Shown: piece by piece, positions 52,826 to 60,767 of the stretch
Layout of the letters: every line of letters starts with the position of its first letter
How positions within the stretch are numbered: position 1 is the first letter of the stretch
NCBI RefSeq assembly: GCF_001598915.1
Contig: NZ_BDAP01000008.1
Span: 40,291-104,290, forward strand
DNA from: Williamsia muralis NBRC 105860
Lineage (GTDB): Bacteria > Actinomycetota > Actinomycetes > Mycobacteriales > Mycobacteriaceae
Length of the DNA: 64,000 nucleotides
Direction of reading: 5' to 3'
Notes under the pieces: generated by a model
Told to the model about the DNA's origin: nothing
Database searches by the model: none
What the model saw: the letters and a program-made list of their open reading frames with translations, nothing else
Translations under genes and position numbers: made by a program

Positions 52826-54028
52826 TCATACCGGTATTGGTGAGCTCAGTTCGGTTCGGTCGGTGGGGAGTTGCTGGGTGATGGCCCGTTTACTGAACAT
52901 GAAGTCCCGCGGTCGGTTGATGCAGTCGGCGGCGAGGAGTTCACCTGCGCGCAGGTAAAAGCACGTGAAGTCGCCGTCTCGGGTCGGATCGCCGCGCAGG
53001 ACAATTTCATCGTACCCGGAGTTGAGACCGGCGATCTGGAGTTTGAGGTGGTATTGATCGGACCAGAACCATGGAAGCGCGGCTATTTTCTTGTGTTTGC
53101 CGCAAATTGTGGCGGCGGCGACTTTGGCCTGCTCGCCAGCGCTCGGCACGGACTCTAAGCGTATGCGGCGGCCGTAGCGGGCCATGTCGTGAATTGCGCA
53201 ATCTCCGGCGGCCACGATATCGGGGTCGCTGGTGCGTGCTTGGTCGTCGATAACGACGCCGTTGTCCACGGCAAGCCCTGCGGCGGCTGCCAAATCGGTG
53301 TTCGGCTCAATACCGATGCCGACGATGACGAGGTCGGCAGGAATTGATTCCCCATCGGCCAGGATCACCTCTCGGACCCTCCCGTCGCCGGACATGGCCT
53401 CGACGAGCGTGTCCGTTCTGATGTTGACGCCTTTCTCCCGGTGGATCCGGTCGAAGAATGCCGACACCTCAGGCGCGGTGACACGCTCGAGCACGCGGCC
53501 GGTCGCTTCGAGCACGGTGACCTCCAGACCCAGCGCTCGCAACGAGGCCGCCGTCTCGAGACCGATGTAGCCACCTCCGACGATCACGGCGTGGCAACCG
53601 GGGCGGGTGGCCTCACGGATCCTGGTGACGTCCGCTGCAGTGCGTAGGTAGTCGACCCCGGCCAGGCCGGCTCCCGTGGTAAGTAGTCGTCGAGGACGGG
53701 CACCGGTGCACAGCGCGAGCTTGTCGTACCGCAGTGTGTCGCCGTTATCTAGGATCACATGACTAGCCGCGCGATCAATCGTTTCTACGGTTGCATCGAG
53801 GAGATGGATGCGCTGCTTGGCGTAGAAGTCTGGGCTGCGGATCGCGAGGTCGGCGAGTGCGCTGCGGTCGGCGAGGTAAGCCTTCGATAGCGGAGGGCGA
53901 TGGTAGGGCAGGGTCGACTCGTCCCCGATGAGGACGATCTCGTCGGTCCACTTTTCCTGGCGCAGGCTGGCTGCGAGCTGGGCGCCGGCGTGGCTGGCCC
54001 CGACGATGATGGTTCGCTGCATTGTCAT
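52826..54028 (-). CDS. NAD(P)H-dependent ferredoxin reductase
   Basis: A 400-residue FAD protein: FAD motif GASHAGAQLA, PYHRPPLSKAYL, NAD motif GGGYIGLETAASL, and AAGDCAIHD. This is the ferredoxin/rubredoxin reductase family serving bacterial P450s. It overlaps the CYP153 gene by 4 bases. It is expected to pass electrons from NAD(P)H to the ferredoxin encoded at 55437. Confidence 0.92.
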   Translation of the reverse strand: MTMQRTIIVGASHAGAQLAASLRQEKWTDEIVLIGDESTLPYHRPPLSKAYLADRSALADLAIRSPDFYAKQRIHLLDATVETIDRAASHVILDNGDTLRYDKLALCTGARPRRLLTTGAGLAGVDYLRTAADVTRIREATRPGCHAVIVGGGYIGLETAASLRALGLEVTVLEATGRVLERVTAPEVSAFFDRIHREKGVNIRTDTLVEAMSGDGRVREVILADGESIPADLVIVGIGIEPNTDLAAAAGLAVDNGVVIDDQARTSDPDIVAAGDCAIHDMARYGRRIRLESVPSAGEQAKVAAATICGKHKKIAALPWFWSDQYHLKLQIAGLNSGYDEIVLRGDPTRDGDFTCFYLRAGELLAADCINRPRDFMFSKRAITQQLPTDRTELSSPIPV

Positions 54029-55413
54029 GTGCTCGATTTCGGGGTGAGGCGGACCATCATCTTGCTGATGCCTCGAACGAAGTTGGACTGCACATATTCA
54101 GGTTCACCGATGACCTCGATGTTCTCGAAGCGAGGGAGCAGTTCCTCCCAGAGAATCCGCAGTTGCAATTCGGCCAGCCGGTTGCCCATACAACGGTGGA
54201 CCCCAAAGCCGAAGGAGATGTGGTTGCGGACGTTGGCTCGGTCGATGATGAAGTCATCCGGGCGATCGAACACGCGCTCGTCGCGGTTGCCCGAGGCGTA
54301 CCACATGACCACTTTGTCGCCCTTGCGAATGAACTGCCCGTTCAGCACGGTGTTGCGTGTGGCGATCCGACGCATATAGGCCAACGGTGTCTGCCACCGG
54401 ATGATCTCCGAGTTCATGTTGGGGATCAGGTCGGGGTTTGCTTTGAGCTTCTCGAATTGATCCGGGAACCGGTTCAAGGCGAGCACACCGCCACTCATCG
54501 AGTTCCTAGTCGTGTCGTTGCCTCCGACGATCAGCAACAAGAGGTTACCCAGGAACTCCATCGGTCGGTTGATCAAATCCTTGGTGTTGTCGTTGCTTTG
54601 CAGCATTGTGATCAGATCGAACCCGGGTTCTTCTCCGGCAGCGGTCCGGGCAGCTTTGTCGTGCCAGTGCTCGCTGAGACCTCGCGCCATCTCGCGCATG
54701 CCCACGAAAGTCTCGTCAAGGTCGGACGGACCGCCGTTGGTCTGTTCCATCGAGGTCGCGAGATCTGACCACTCGACGAGCTTGCGACGATGCTCGTACG
54801 GAAAGTCCAGGAGAGTCGCGAGCATTCGAGCGGTCAACTCGATCGAGACCCTTTGTACCCAGTCGAACGGCTCGTCCACGGGAAGGTCATCGAGGACCTC
54901 TTGGACGCGCGATCGAATCAGCCCTTCCATTTCCCGCAGATTCTTTGGCGCAACCACACCCTGCACGGCGGCCCGCTGCCGGTCGTGGCGTGGCGGGTCC
55001 ATAGCAATAAACATCGTGATGTCCAGAAAACGAGGCGGGGTCCCGATTACGATCAGTGGTTCGGCGGAGAAGACCTCGTGGTTCTTGTCGACCGCGACAA
55101 TGTCGGCATGGCGGGTGATGGACCAGAACGGTCCGAACGCGCTATCGGGCAGGTAGTGCACCGGCGCTTCGTTGCGCAGGCGTTCATAGTAAGACTGCCA
55201 GCGTCCCTGCCGGTAGAGGAAGGGGTTGCTGAGGTCGATGTCGGCGAGGTCGACGTCCTCGACCGGGGGTATGGGCCGCTCGACGAAGATCTTCTCCCCG
55301 TCCGTTCTGGTCACCCACCGGCGGGTCTTGTCGTACAGGTGCGCTCCCTGGATCTGCAGATCCACCGGGATGACCGACTGGACTTGTGCGGTGATTGTTT
55401 CAGAAACCTTCAC
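54025..55413 (-). CDS. cyp153: CYP153-type cytochrome P450 alkane hydroxylase
   Basis: A 462-residue P450 with I-helix GGNDTTRNSM, ExxR in SEIIRW, and haem loop FGFGVHRCMGNRLAE. The sequence around MRRIATRNTVLNGQFIRKGDKVVMWYASGNRD is typical of CYP153 enzymes, which hydroxylate terminal carbons of medium-chain alkanes. It starts at the GTG at 55413. The gene order ferredoxin, P450, reductase with divergent AraC matches known CYP153A operons of mycobacteria. Confidence 0.92.
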   Translation of the reverse strand: MKVSETITAQVQSVIPVDLQIQGAHLYDKTRRWVTRTDGEKIFVERPIPPVEDVDLADIDLSNPFLYRQGRWQSYYERLRNEAPVHYLPDSAFGPFWSITRHADIVAVDKNHEVFSAEPLIVIGTPPRFLDITMFIAMDPPRHDRQRAAVQGVVAPKNLREMEGLIRSRVQEVLDDLPVDEPFDWVQRVSIELTARMLATLLDFPYEHRRKLVEWSDLATSMEQTNGGPSDLDETFVGMREMARGLSEHWHDKAARTAAGEEPGFDLITMLQSNDNTKDLINRPMEFLGNLLLLIVGGNDTTRNSMSGGVLALNRFPDQFEKLKANPDLIPNMNSEIIRWQTPLAYMRRIATRNTVLNGQFIRKGDKVVMWYASGNRDERVFDRPDDFIIDRANVRNHISFGFGVHRCMGNRLAELQLRILWEELLPRFENIEVIGEPEYVQSNFVRGISKMMVRLTPKSST

Positions 55414-55436
55414 GATGACTGTCCGTTCTCTCGTCG

Positions 55437-55757
55437 TTACAGCTGGTACTCGGGGAGTTCGACGATCAACCCGTCCCACTGCTCAGTTGCCGTCATCTGG
55501 CAGGACAGCCGCGAGGTCGGTTGACGCTCGGGGTGCATCGCGAGCATCTCCTCCTCACCTGGGCCAGAGCGGCCGACGTGCTCGGACCACTGCGGATCGA
55601 CGATCACATGGCAGGTGCCGCATGCTGCCTCACCTCCGCAGTCGCCGTCGATGCCGGGCACCGCGTTGTTGGTCGCGATCCGCATCAATGACTGGCCTGC
55701 TTCGACGGGCGCTTGGTGCTTCTCGCCGTCGTAGGAGACAAAGGTGACAATTGCCAT
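55437..55757 (-). CDS. [2Fe-2S] ferredoxin, adrenodoxin type
   Basis: The 106-residue ferredoxin has a cluster motif DCGGEAACGTCHV and a fourth Cys in RLSCQM, the CX5CX2C...C arrangement of P450-linked ferredoxins. AGGAG lies 6 bases before the ATG at 55757. It is the first gene of the CYP153 operon and shuttles electrons to the P450. Confidence 0.93.
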   Translation of the reverse strand: MAIVTFVSYDGEKHQAPVEAGQSLMRIATNNAVPGIDGDCGGEAACGTCHVIVDPQWSEHVGRSGPGEEEMLAMHPERQPTSRLSCQMTATEQWDGLIVELPEYQL

Positions 55758-55877
55758 AACCAACTCCTGTTACGTTGTCCTTGGTGTGGGGACTACTTCA
55801 AAGTGTCGTGGAGCACAAGCGCCGCGGCTATGTTCACTCAAGTCATTAAGTTGTGAATTCGGGTCAGGACCCACCAT

Positions 55878-56888
55878 ATGAACAGGGATTCGTTAGTTCC
55901 CCCGCTGGTGTTCGTGCAGATGCTCGAGAGCCAGGCGCTCGACCCGGACGCCATCGCGCGGCTTCGCGCCATCATGACTCGCGCCGGCGCTGACGAGGCG
56001 ACGCTGCTCGAGCGTGACATCCCGGCACCGCTGCAGTGGTTTCGGCAGGTCTATCCCGAGCTCGACATCGACCAGGCAACGCTGCTGGGTTTTGCGTTCG
56101 CCGAACAGGCCCGTCTGACGTCGTTTGGAGCCCTGAGTGTTCCGCTGGTCAGTGCGGGCTCGATCACCGAGGTCGTAGAATTACTCACCTACCTGCCGTT
56201 GATTTCGACAGCTCTTCGCCCGCAGTTGCATCCTGGTGACCATGGCCTCACGGTCGGGCTCACCGCATACACCGGCGACCGAGCCCTGGACTGCCTTACT
56301 GTCACGTACAGCGGCGCAACGTTGTTGCGGCTGCTCGACATGCTCGTCGGTGACGCCCCGACCGTCACACTCCACATGAACTGGTCAGCACCCACCGCCC
56401 TGGCCACGCATGAAAAGGATCTGGCCGTCGCCGGGCGCCTGCACTTTGACGCTCCGATGTCCTACCTGTACGTCCCCGCTGACACGCTCGACGAGGTGTG
56501 CCGGTTCTCCGATCCCCTCGCCTATCGGCTCGCGGTCGCGGACCTGAAGCGGACCCTTGACCAGAGAAGCGGAGATGTGTCGTTCTCCGAAAAGGTCAGG
56601 CAGCTGTTAGAGAAAGATCCCAGACAGCCCCATAGCCAGTGGGTCGCGGACGAGTTGGCGGTATCGACAAGCACACTCAAGCGGCGCCTGTCTGCGGAAG
56701 GGACGACCTTTCGTGAGCTGCGCGAGTCGTGTCTGCGTGAGAACGCGATGCTGATGTTGCTCACCCGATCAATGTCGGCAAGTCAGATCGCCACCGAGCT
56801 CGGATACAGCGATCTGACCAGCTTCTCGCACGCCTTCAAGCGGTGGACCGGCCACTCTCCGAGCGAGTTTTTACACTCCCGTCCGTGA
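55878..56888 (+). CDS. AraC-family regulator of the CYP153 operon
   Basis: The 336-residue protein has an N-terminal arabinose-binding-like region (about 20-205) and two HTHs at the C-terminus (WVADELAVSTSTLKRRL; ASQIATELGYSDLTSFSHAFKRWTGHSP). It is divergent from the ferredoxin-P450-reductase operon, as in other CYP153 clusters, so it is probably its alkane-responsive activator. The promoter region is only 120 bases. Confidence 0.9.
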   Translation: MNRDSLVPPLVFVQMLESQALDPDAIARLRAIMTRAGADEATLLERDIPAPLQWFRQVYPELDIDQATLLGFAFAEQARLTSFGALSVPLVSAGSITEVVELLTYLPLISTALRPQLHPGDHGLTVGLTAYTGDRALDCLTVTYSGATLLRLLDMLVGDAPTVTLHMNWSAPTALATHEKDLAVAGRLHFDAPMSYLYVPADTLDEVCRFSDPLAYRLAVADLKRTLDQRSGDVSFSEKVRQLLEKDPRQPHSQWVADELAVSTSTLKRRLSAEGTTFRELRESCLRENAMLMLLTRSMSASQIATELGYSDLTSFSHAFKRWTGHSPSEFLHSRP

Positions 56889-56993
56889 GCAATCCCCACC
56901 ACCCATTGTGATTTGCCGCGGTGTCGGCCTTTTGGCTGTTGGTACTCGTGGGTCTGGGTGCGCTTCAGTTGGTGCCAAGGGCCGCGATCTTTG

Positions 56994-57623
56994 TCAGCCT
57001 GGCGCGGGAGGTTCCTCGAGTCCTAAATAGCGCAGTGCAACTCGTGAGATCTGGCGTCCTGTTGTCTGACGATCGCCAGCAGGCAAGACAAGGTGACTCA
57101 CGGTCAGCCGGACGAGCGCGTCGACTCCGTCAGCGACATCGTCACCGTCCAGTTGCGGAAAGTGCGCGGCGAACCAGCGCACCAGCTCGTGCGAGGCGAT
57201 CTGAAGCAAAGTGGTCGAGGACGTCAACAGCGGCAACATCCCTGTGCCGCGTGCGGTTTCCTCGCTGACGTCGGCAGGATTGGATGTCAGGACCGCTTTG
57301 AGCAGAGGGCTGGCAGTGGCCTCATCCAGCGTGAATCGCACCGAACAGACGATGGCCTCTGCGGCATCGCCGCTGTGTTCATCGAGAACTCGACGAATCC
57401 CCGTCAGGAACCGTTCTCCCTCACGCACCACCAGGGCGTCACCCAACCCCTGCTTGTCCCCGAACTCTTTGTACAACGTCGGCCGAGAGACCCCGACCCG
57501 CGCGGCTATCTCAGCCACGCGCACCCGATCCCACCCCTTTTCCACGGTCAATATGTGAGCTGCCGAGAGCACTTGCTCGCGCATGTGCCGTCGGAACGAC
57601 ATGCGCATCGTCTCGCTCGCCAT
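56994..57623 (-). CDS. TetR-family regulator
   Basis: The 209-residue protein has HTH VRVAEIAARVGVSRPTLYKEFGDKQGLGDAL near residues 35-65 and a helical effector domain. It is divergent from the thioesterase-P450 genes at 57806, with a 180-base intergenic region, so it probably controls them. It is not closely related to the TetR pair at 8847/60016. Confidence 0.88.
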   Translation of the reverse strand: MASETMRMSFRRHMREQVLSAAHILTVEKGWDRVRVAEIAARVGVSRPTLYKEFGDKQGLGDALVVREGERFLTGIRRVLDEHSGDAAEAIVCSVRFTLDEATASPLLKAVLTSNPADVSEETARGTGMLPLLTSSTTLLQIASHELVRWFAAHFPQLDGDDVADGVDALVRLTVSHLVLPAGDRQTTGRQISRVALRYLGLEEPPAPG

Positions 57624-57805
57624 GGCGACACTCTAAACACATGACCGATTTTGTCCATTCTTGACCAGAATGCAGTGTTCAGCGCGGTGCCGCGCCAGGC
57701 GGCCCGACGTTGACATTCTAGGTAGATCTGACTGCACTGTTGACAGTTATGGTTCATTTGTAGTGCTGTTACATCAGCGAACTTCCTCGGCCCGATTGGA
57801 GCGGT

Positions 57806-58345
57806 GTGACAGATGGCCCAAGTGGGATAACAGGTTCGCCGGATTCACCTGCCGATCATATCGACCCCGTGCTGGCTGGCTGGGCGGCTGGAATGGTAGC
57901 TGACCTGCCCGACGGTACGCAGCTACCTGCGCACTCCCCTGGCTGCCTTGGTTGCGGGCCTGACAATCCTCACGGACATCACCTCGAGGTACATCGCGAC
58001 GGCGACCGCGTGCATGCGGCGCTCACCTTCGACGAACGCCACGTGGGAGCGCCCGGTATAGCCCATGGCGGTGCGGTGGCCACCGTCTTTGATGACCTGT
58101 TCGGATTTACGCTTTTCATCGTCGGCGAGCTAGCCGTCACCCGCTCGCTGCAGGTCGAGTACCTCGCACCCGTGCGACTGGGAACTGACTACACGGTCGT
58201 TGCAAAACTGGACCGACGCGAGGGCCGTCGACTCCATGTCGATGCGCACCTATCCGAGCCGGGCGGCCGCGAGATCGCCACGGCATCAGCGTTGTTCATG
58301 ACGGTGACCCTTGAGCACTTCGCGCGCGCACTCGAGCAGCCATGA
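57806..58345 (+). CDS. PaaI-type hotdog thioesterase (paralogue of 11232)
   Basis: The 179-residue protein starts at a GTG. It shares with the protein at 11232 the CGPDNPHG motif, FDERHVGAPGIAHGGAVAT, FDDLFGF and VTRSLQVEYLAPV, so they are paralogues. There is an N-terminal extension of about 35 residues here. It overlaps the P450 gene by 4 bases (ATGA), indicating a coupled function, perhaps releasing an acyl group before or after P450 oxidation. Confidence 0.88.
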   Translation: MTDGPSGITGSPDSPADHIDPVLAGWAAGMVADLPDGTQLPAHSPGCLGCGPDNPHGHHLEVHRDGDRVHAALTFDERHVGAPGIAHGGAVATVFDDLFGFTLFIVGELAVTRSLQVEYLAPVRLGTDYTVVAKLDRREGRRLHVDAHLSEPGGREIATASALFMTVTLEHFARALEQP

Positions 58346-59559
58346 GCACCGACGCGAACGGCGCTAGTCTGCTCAGGGAAGCACTTCTAACCGACCACGG
58401 CAGTGCCGGCCCCTACGAGTCCTACCAGCGACTACGCGCCGCTCATCCAGTCCTACAGACGAGTTCAGGGGTAGTGGTGCTCAGCCGACACCGCGACTGC
58501 GACAGCGCTCTGCGCGACCGCACCTTGGGCAAGGCCGACGAGTCACTGGGGTTTGGGCTCACTGAGGTGCCCGACGCGCTACAGCGCAGAGCCATGCACC
58601 GCTTCCGACGCACTATGCTTTTCCGCAACCCTCCCGATCACACCCGGCTTCGCCGGTTGATCACCGACGTCTTCACCACGCGCCACGTCGAGTTGCTGCG
58701 CGCCGGTATCGTCGCGACCATCGAGCACCTGCTCAGTGAGATGGCAGGCAAATCGACCGTCGATGTGATGACCGATCTCGCACTGCCCCTTCCCGTGAAC
58801 GTCATCGGCGATCTGCTCGGCGTGCCCGCCGAAGGACGAGATCTAGCCGCCAACTTGGTGCGCGACCTGGTAGCACCCTTGGAGCCGATGTCCGATGCAC
58901 AAGCCATTCGGCAAGCGGCCCACGCCGAGGATCAACTGGCTGAATACCTTGGAACGCTGCTCGCAGACAAGCGCATTCACCCCGCCGACGATTTACTCAG
59001 CAGACTTGCCGCAGCGCACGGCGAGGACAGCCTCGACGACGACGAATGCGTCGGTACCGCAATCTTGCTGTTCGCCGCCGGCTTCGAGACCACCACCAAT
59101 CTCATCGGCAACGGGCTGGCAGCACTCCTGGCCAACCCTGATCAAGCCGACCTCCTACGCCGACGACCTGCGTTGTCCGCCAATGCTGTCGAGGAGCTCT
59201 TGCGCTATGACGCCCCCATTCAGACGAACGGACGTACCGTACTCGAACCGACTCAGATTGCCGGGGTCGACCTTGAGCCAGGCCAGGTCGTACTCATCTT
59301 GCTCGGTGCAGCCAATCGCGACCCTGACCACATCAAATGCCCCGACACCCTCGACATCACCCGCACTGTCTGGCGGCCGCTGTCGTTCGGTGCAGGCATC
59401 CACTTCTGCCTCGGTGCCGCGCTCGCCCGTATGGAAGGCGCGGAGCTGTTTCCGCGACTACTGAACCGATTCCCCGAGCTCGCCGCAACTGGAGAGGCGA
59501 CATGGCGACCGGGGCTCTCGTTCCGCGGTCTGATCTCACTCCCAGTGACCACCCAATGA
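58342..59559 (+). CDS. cytochrome P450
   Basis: A 405-residue bacterial P450 with I-helix FAAGFETTTN, ExxR in VEELLRY, and haem loop FGAGIHFCLGAALARME. No ferredoxin gene is adjacent, so it may borrow the one in the CYP153 operon. It is translationally coupled to the thioesterase gene upstream. The family within the P450s is not assigned. Confidence 0.92.
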   Translation: MSTDANGASLLREALLTDHGSAGPYESYQRLRAAHPVLQTSSGVVVLSRHRDCDSALRDRTLGKADESLGFGLTEVPDALQRRAMHRFRRTMLFRNPPDHTRLRRLITDVFTTRHVELLRAGIVATIEHLLSEMAGKSTVDVMTDLALPLPVNVIGDLLGVPAEGRDLAANLVRDLVAPLEPMSDAQAIRQAAHAEDQLAEYLGTLLADKRIHPADDLLSRLAAAHGEDSLDDDECVGTAILLFAAGFETTTNLIGNGLAALLANPDQADLLRRRPALSANAVEELLRYDAPIQTNGRTVLEPTQIAGVDLEPGQVVLILLGAANRDPDHIKCPDTLDITRTVWRPLSFGAGIHFCLGAALARMEGAELFPRLLNRFPELAATGEATWRPGLSFRGLISLPVTTQ

Positions 59560-59909
59560 CAACTTCCGCGCCGGCTAACCTCGACAGGCTAGATGAGTCT
59601 GCGGCTGCGCAACGCGACGCGTCCGGACGCCCTGCACCCGACCCGGCCTGTGCCCGGTTCGCCCTCCTGCCCAAGACGTCCTCACCAGAGCTGGATACTC
59701 GGATTCACTTGTGTGCGCGTGCAACCATGGCGCGCTGCCAGGCCCTTGCTGCACACCCGGACAAACCCTTCAGCAGTACCCACCCCAGCCCTGCCGCCAA
59801 GCCCCGAATTGATCTACCAACCCTTCGCCGAAGGTACCCCGGAGGCGGGCACCGTGGCGCCGACCTTCCTGCCGGGTCGGGGTGTCGAACAGGTGAATTG
59901 CACGACTAG
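59556..59909 (+). CDS. hypothetical ORF coupled to the P450 gene
   Basis: An ATG overlaps the P450 stop (ATGA), and 117 codons follow. The product is rich in Ala, Pro and Arg with no recognised domain, and may be a decayed or chance frame. The remainder to 60015 holds only the operator dyad at 59935. Confidence 0.25.
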   Translation: MTTSAPANLDRLDESAAAQRDASGRPAPDPACARFALLPKTSSPELDTRIHLCARATMARCQALAAHPDKPFSSTHPSPAAKPRIDLPTLRRRYPGGGHRGADLPAGSGCRTGELHD

Positions 59910-59934
59910 CCCGGCGGACACTCCTCGACTTTCG

Positions 59935-59947
59935 CTACTATCAGTAG
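59935..59947. promoter_or_regulatory. TetR operator, CTACT-N3-AGTAG
   Basis: CTACT-ATC-AGTAG lies about 70 bases upstream of the tetR at 60016. It has the same form as the dyad at 9581-9593 upstream of the paralogous tetR, so it is a probable autoregulatory site. Confidence 0.6.
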
Positions 59948-60015
59948 CACTTCGTGCGAACGAAGATCGCCAGGCGCCCGAGAGCAGTCTCGGGGATGGG
60001 AGTGTGGGTGCGGTG

Positions 60016-60642
60016 ATGGCGGCCAGGCGCGACGCGGGTCCTCGGTCCAAGGACGTGATGGATGACAAAGACCCGCGTTTGGTTCGTTCACGCAATCGGT
60101 TGGTTGATGCGGCATCTGCCCTGTTGAAGACCGGCGGGGTTGATGCAGTCACGGTCGGGGCGGTCTCCCGGATGTCGTGGGTGGCTCGAACGACGTTTTA
60201 CCGGCATTCGACGGCAGCACCGATTTGTTGGCTGCGGCGTTCGAACGATTGTTGCCCCCACGCCGACGTCCCTGACGCGCACGGACCAATCCGCGACAGT
60301 TTGGTGCGGTTGGTCCGTGCTCAGGCTGCGTTGATCGAGCAGGCGCCACTGCAATTGACCACCTTGGCGTGGCTGGCGATGGTGCCCGAGGAGCCCGGGG
60401 AGCAGCAGAACACCCTCGCGCCGCTGCGCGCTCGTGTCATCGCGCAGTACCGGGAACCGTTCGATCAGGTGTTGCAGAGCGCCGCCGCCCAGAAGGAACT
60501 CGACGAGTTCGATCCCGGCGTGGCCATCACCCAGCTCGTGGGCCCGCTGGTCTTCGCGCGGCTGTCCGGCCTTCGCTCGATGAGTGGCGCAGACTGCGAA
60601 CAGCTTGTCGACGATTCTCTGGCCGCCCACCGTCGCGACTGA
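60016..60642 (+). CDS. TetR-family repressor with a compensated frameshift
   Basis: The 208-residue protein is homologous to the TetR at 8847: VRSRNRLVDAASALLKTGG, VARTTFYRH, LRARVIAQYREPFDQVL and AITQLVGPLVFARL. Between RH and PDAHGPIRD (60203-60270) the open frame reads unrelated residues, while a neighbouring frame there reads DGSTDLLAAAFERLLPP, the expected family sequence. One base lost and one gained would restore it. Either the protein has a scrambled helix 4 or there is a pair of sequencing errors. Confidence 0.7.
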   Translation: MAARRDAGPRSKDVMDDKDPRLVRSRNRLVDAASALLKTGGVDAVTVGAVSRMSWVARTTFYRHSTAAPICWLRRSNDCCPHADVPDAHGPIRDSLVRLVRAQAALIEQAPLQLTTLAWLAMVPEEPGEQQNTLAPLRARVIAQYREPFDQVLQSAAAQKELDEFDPGVAITQLVGPLVFARLSGLRSMSGADCEQLVDDSLAAHRRD

Positions 60643-60676
60643 CCGAAGTCCCGCGTGCCGAACCATCCCTCCTTTT

Positions 60677-60693
60677 CGCTACATGTTGTAGCG
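60677..60693. promoter_or_regulatory. TetR operator, CGCTAC-N5-GTAGCG
   Basis: CGCTAC-ATGTT-GTAGCG lies between the tetR and the MmpL gene. It has the same arms and spacing as the operator at 9597-9617, supporting control of the MmpL gene by the adjacent TetR. Confidence 0.65.
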
Positions 60694-60731
60694 TAGTGAT
60701 ACCGATTGATTCATTTGTCGAAGGGTGTGCG

Positions 60732-60767
60732 ATGCCAACGCAGCGATGGATGCGTGAGCAGTGGTGA
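60732..60767 (+). CDS. possible 11-residue leader peptide of the MmpL gene
   Basis: An ATG preceded by GAAGGG opens a frame of 11 codons (MPTQRWMREQW) whose TGA overlaps the tandem GTG start codons of the MmpL gene. No other ribosome-binding site for MmpL is visible, so its translation may be coupled to this mini-ORF. Confidence 0.3.
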   Translation: MPTQRWMREQW

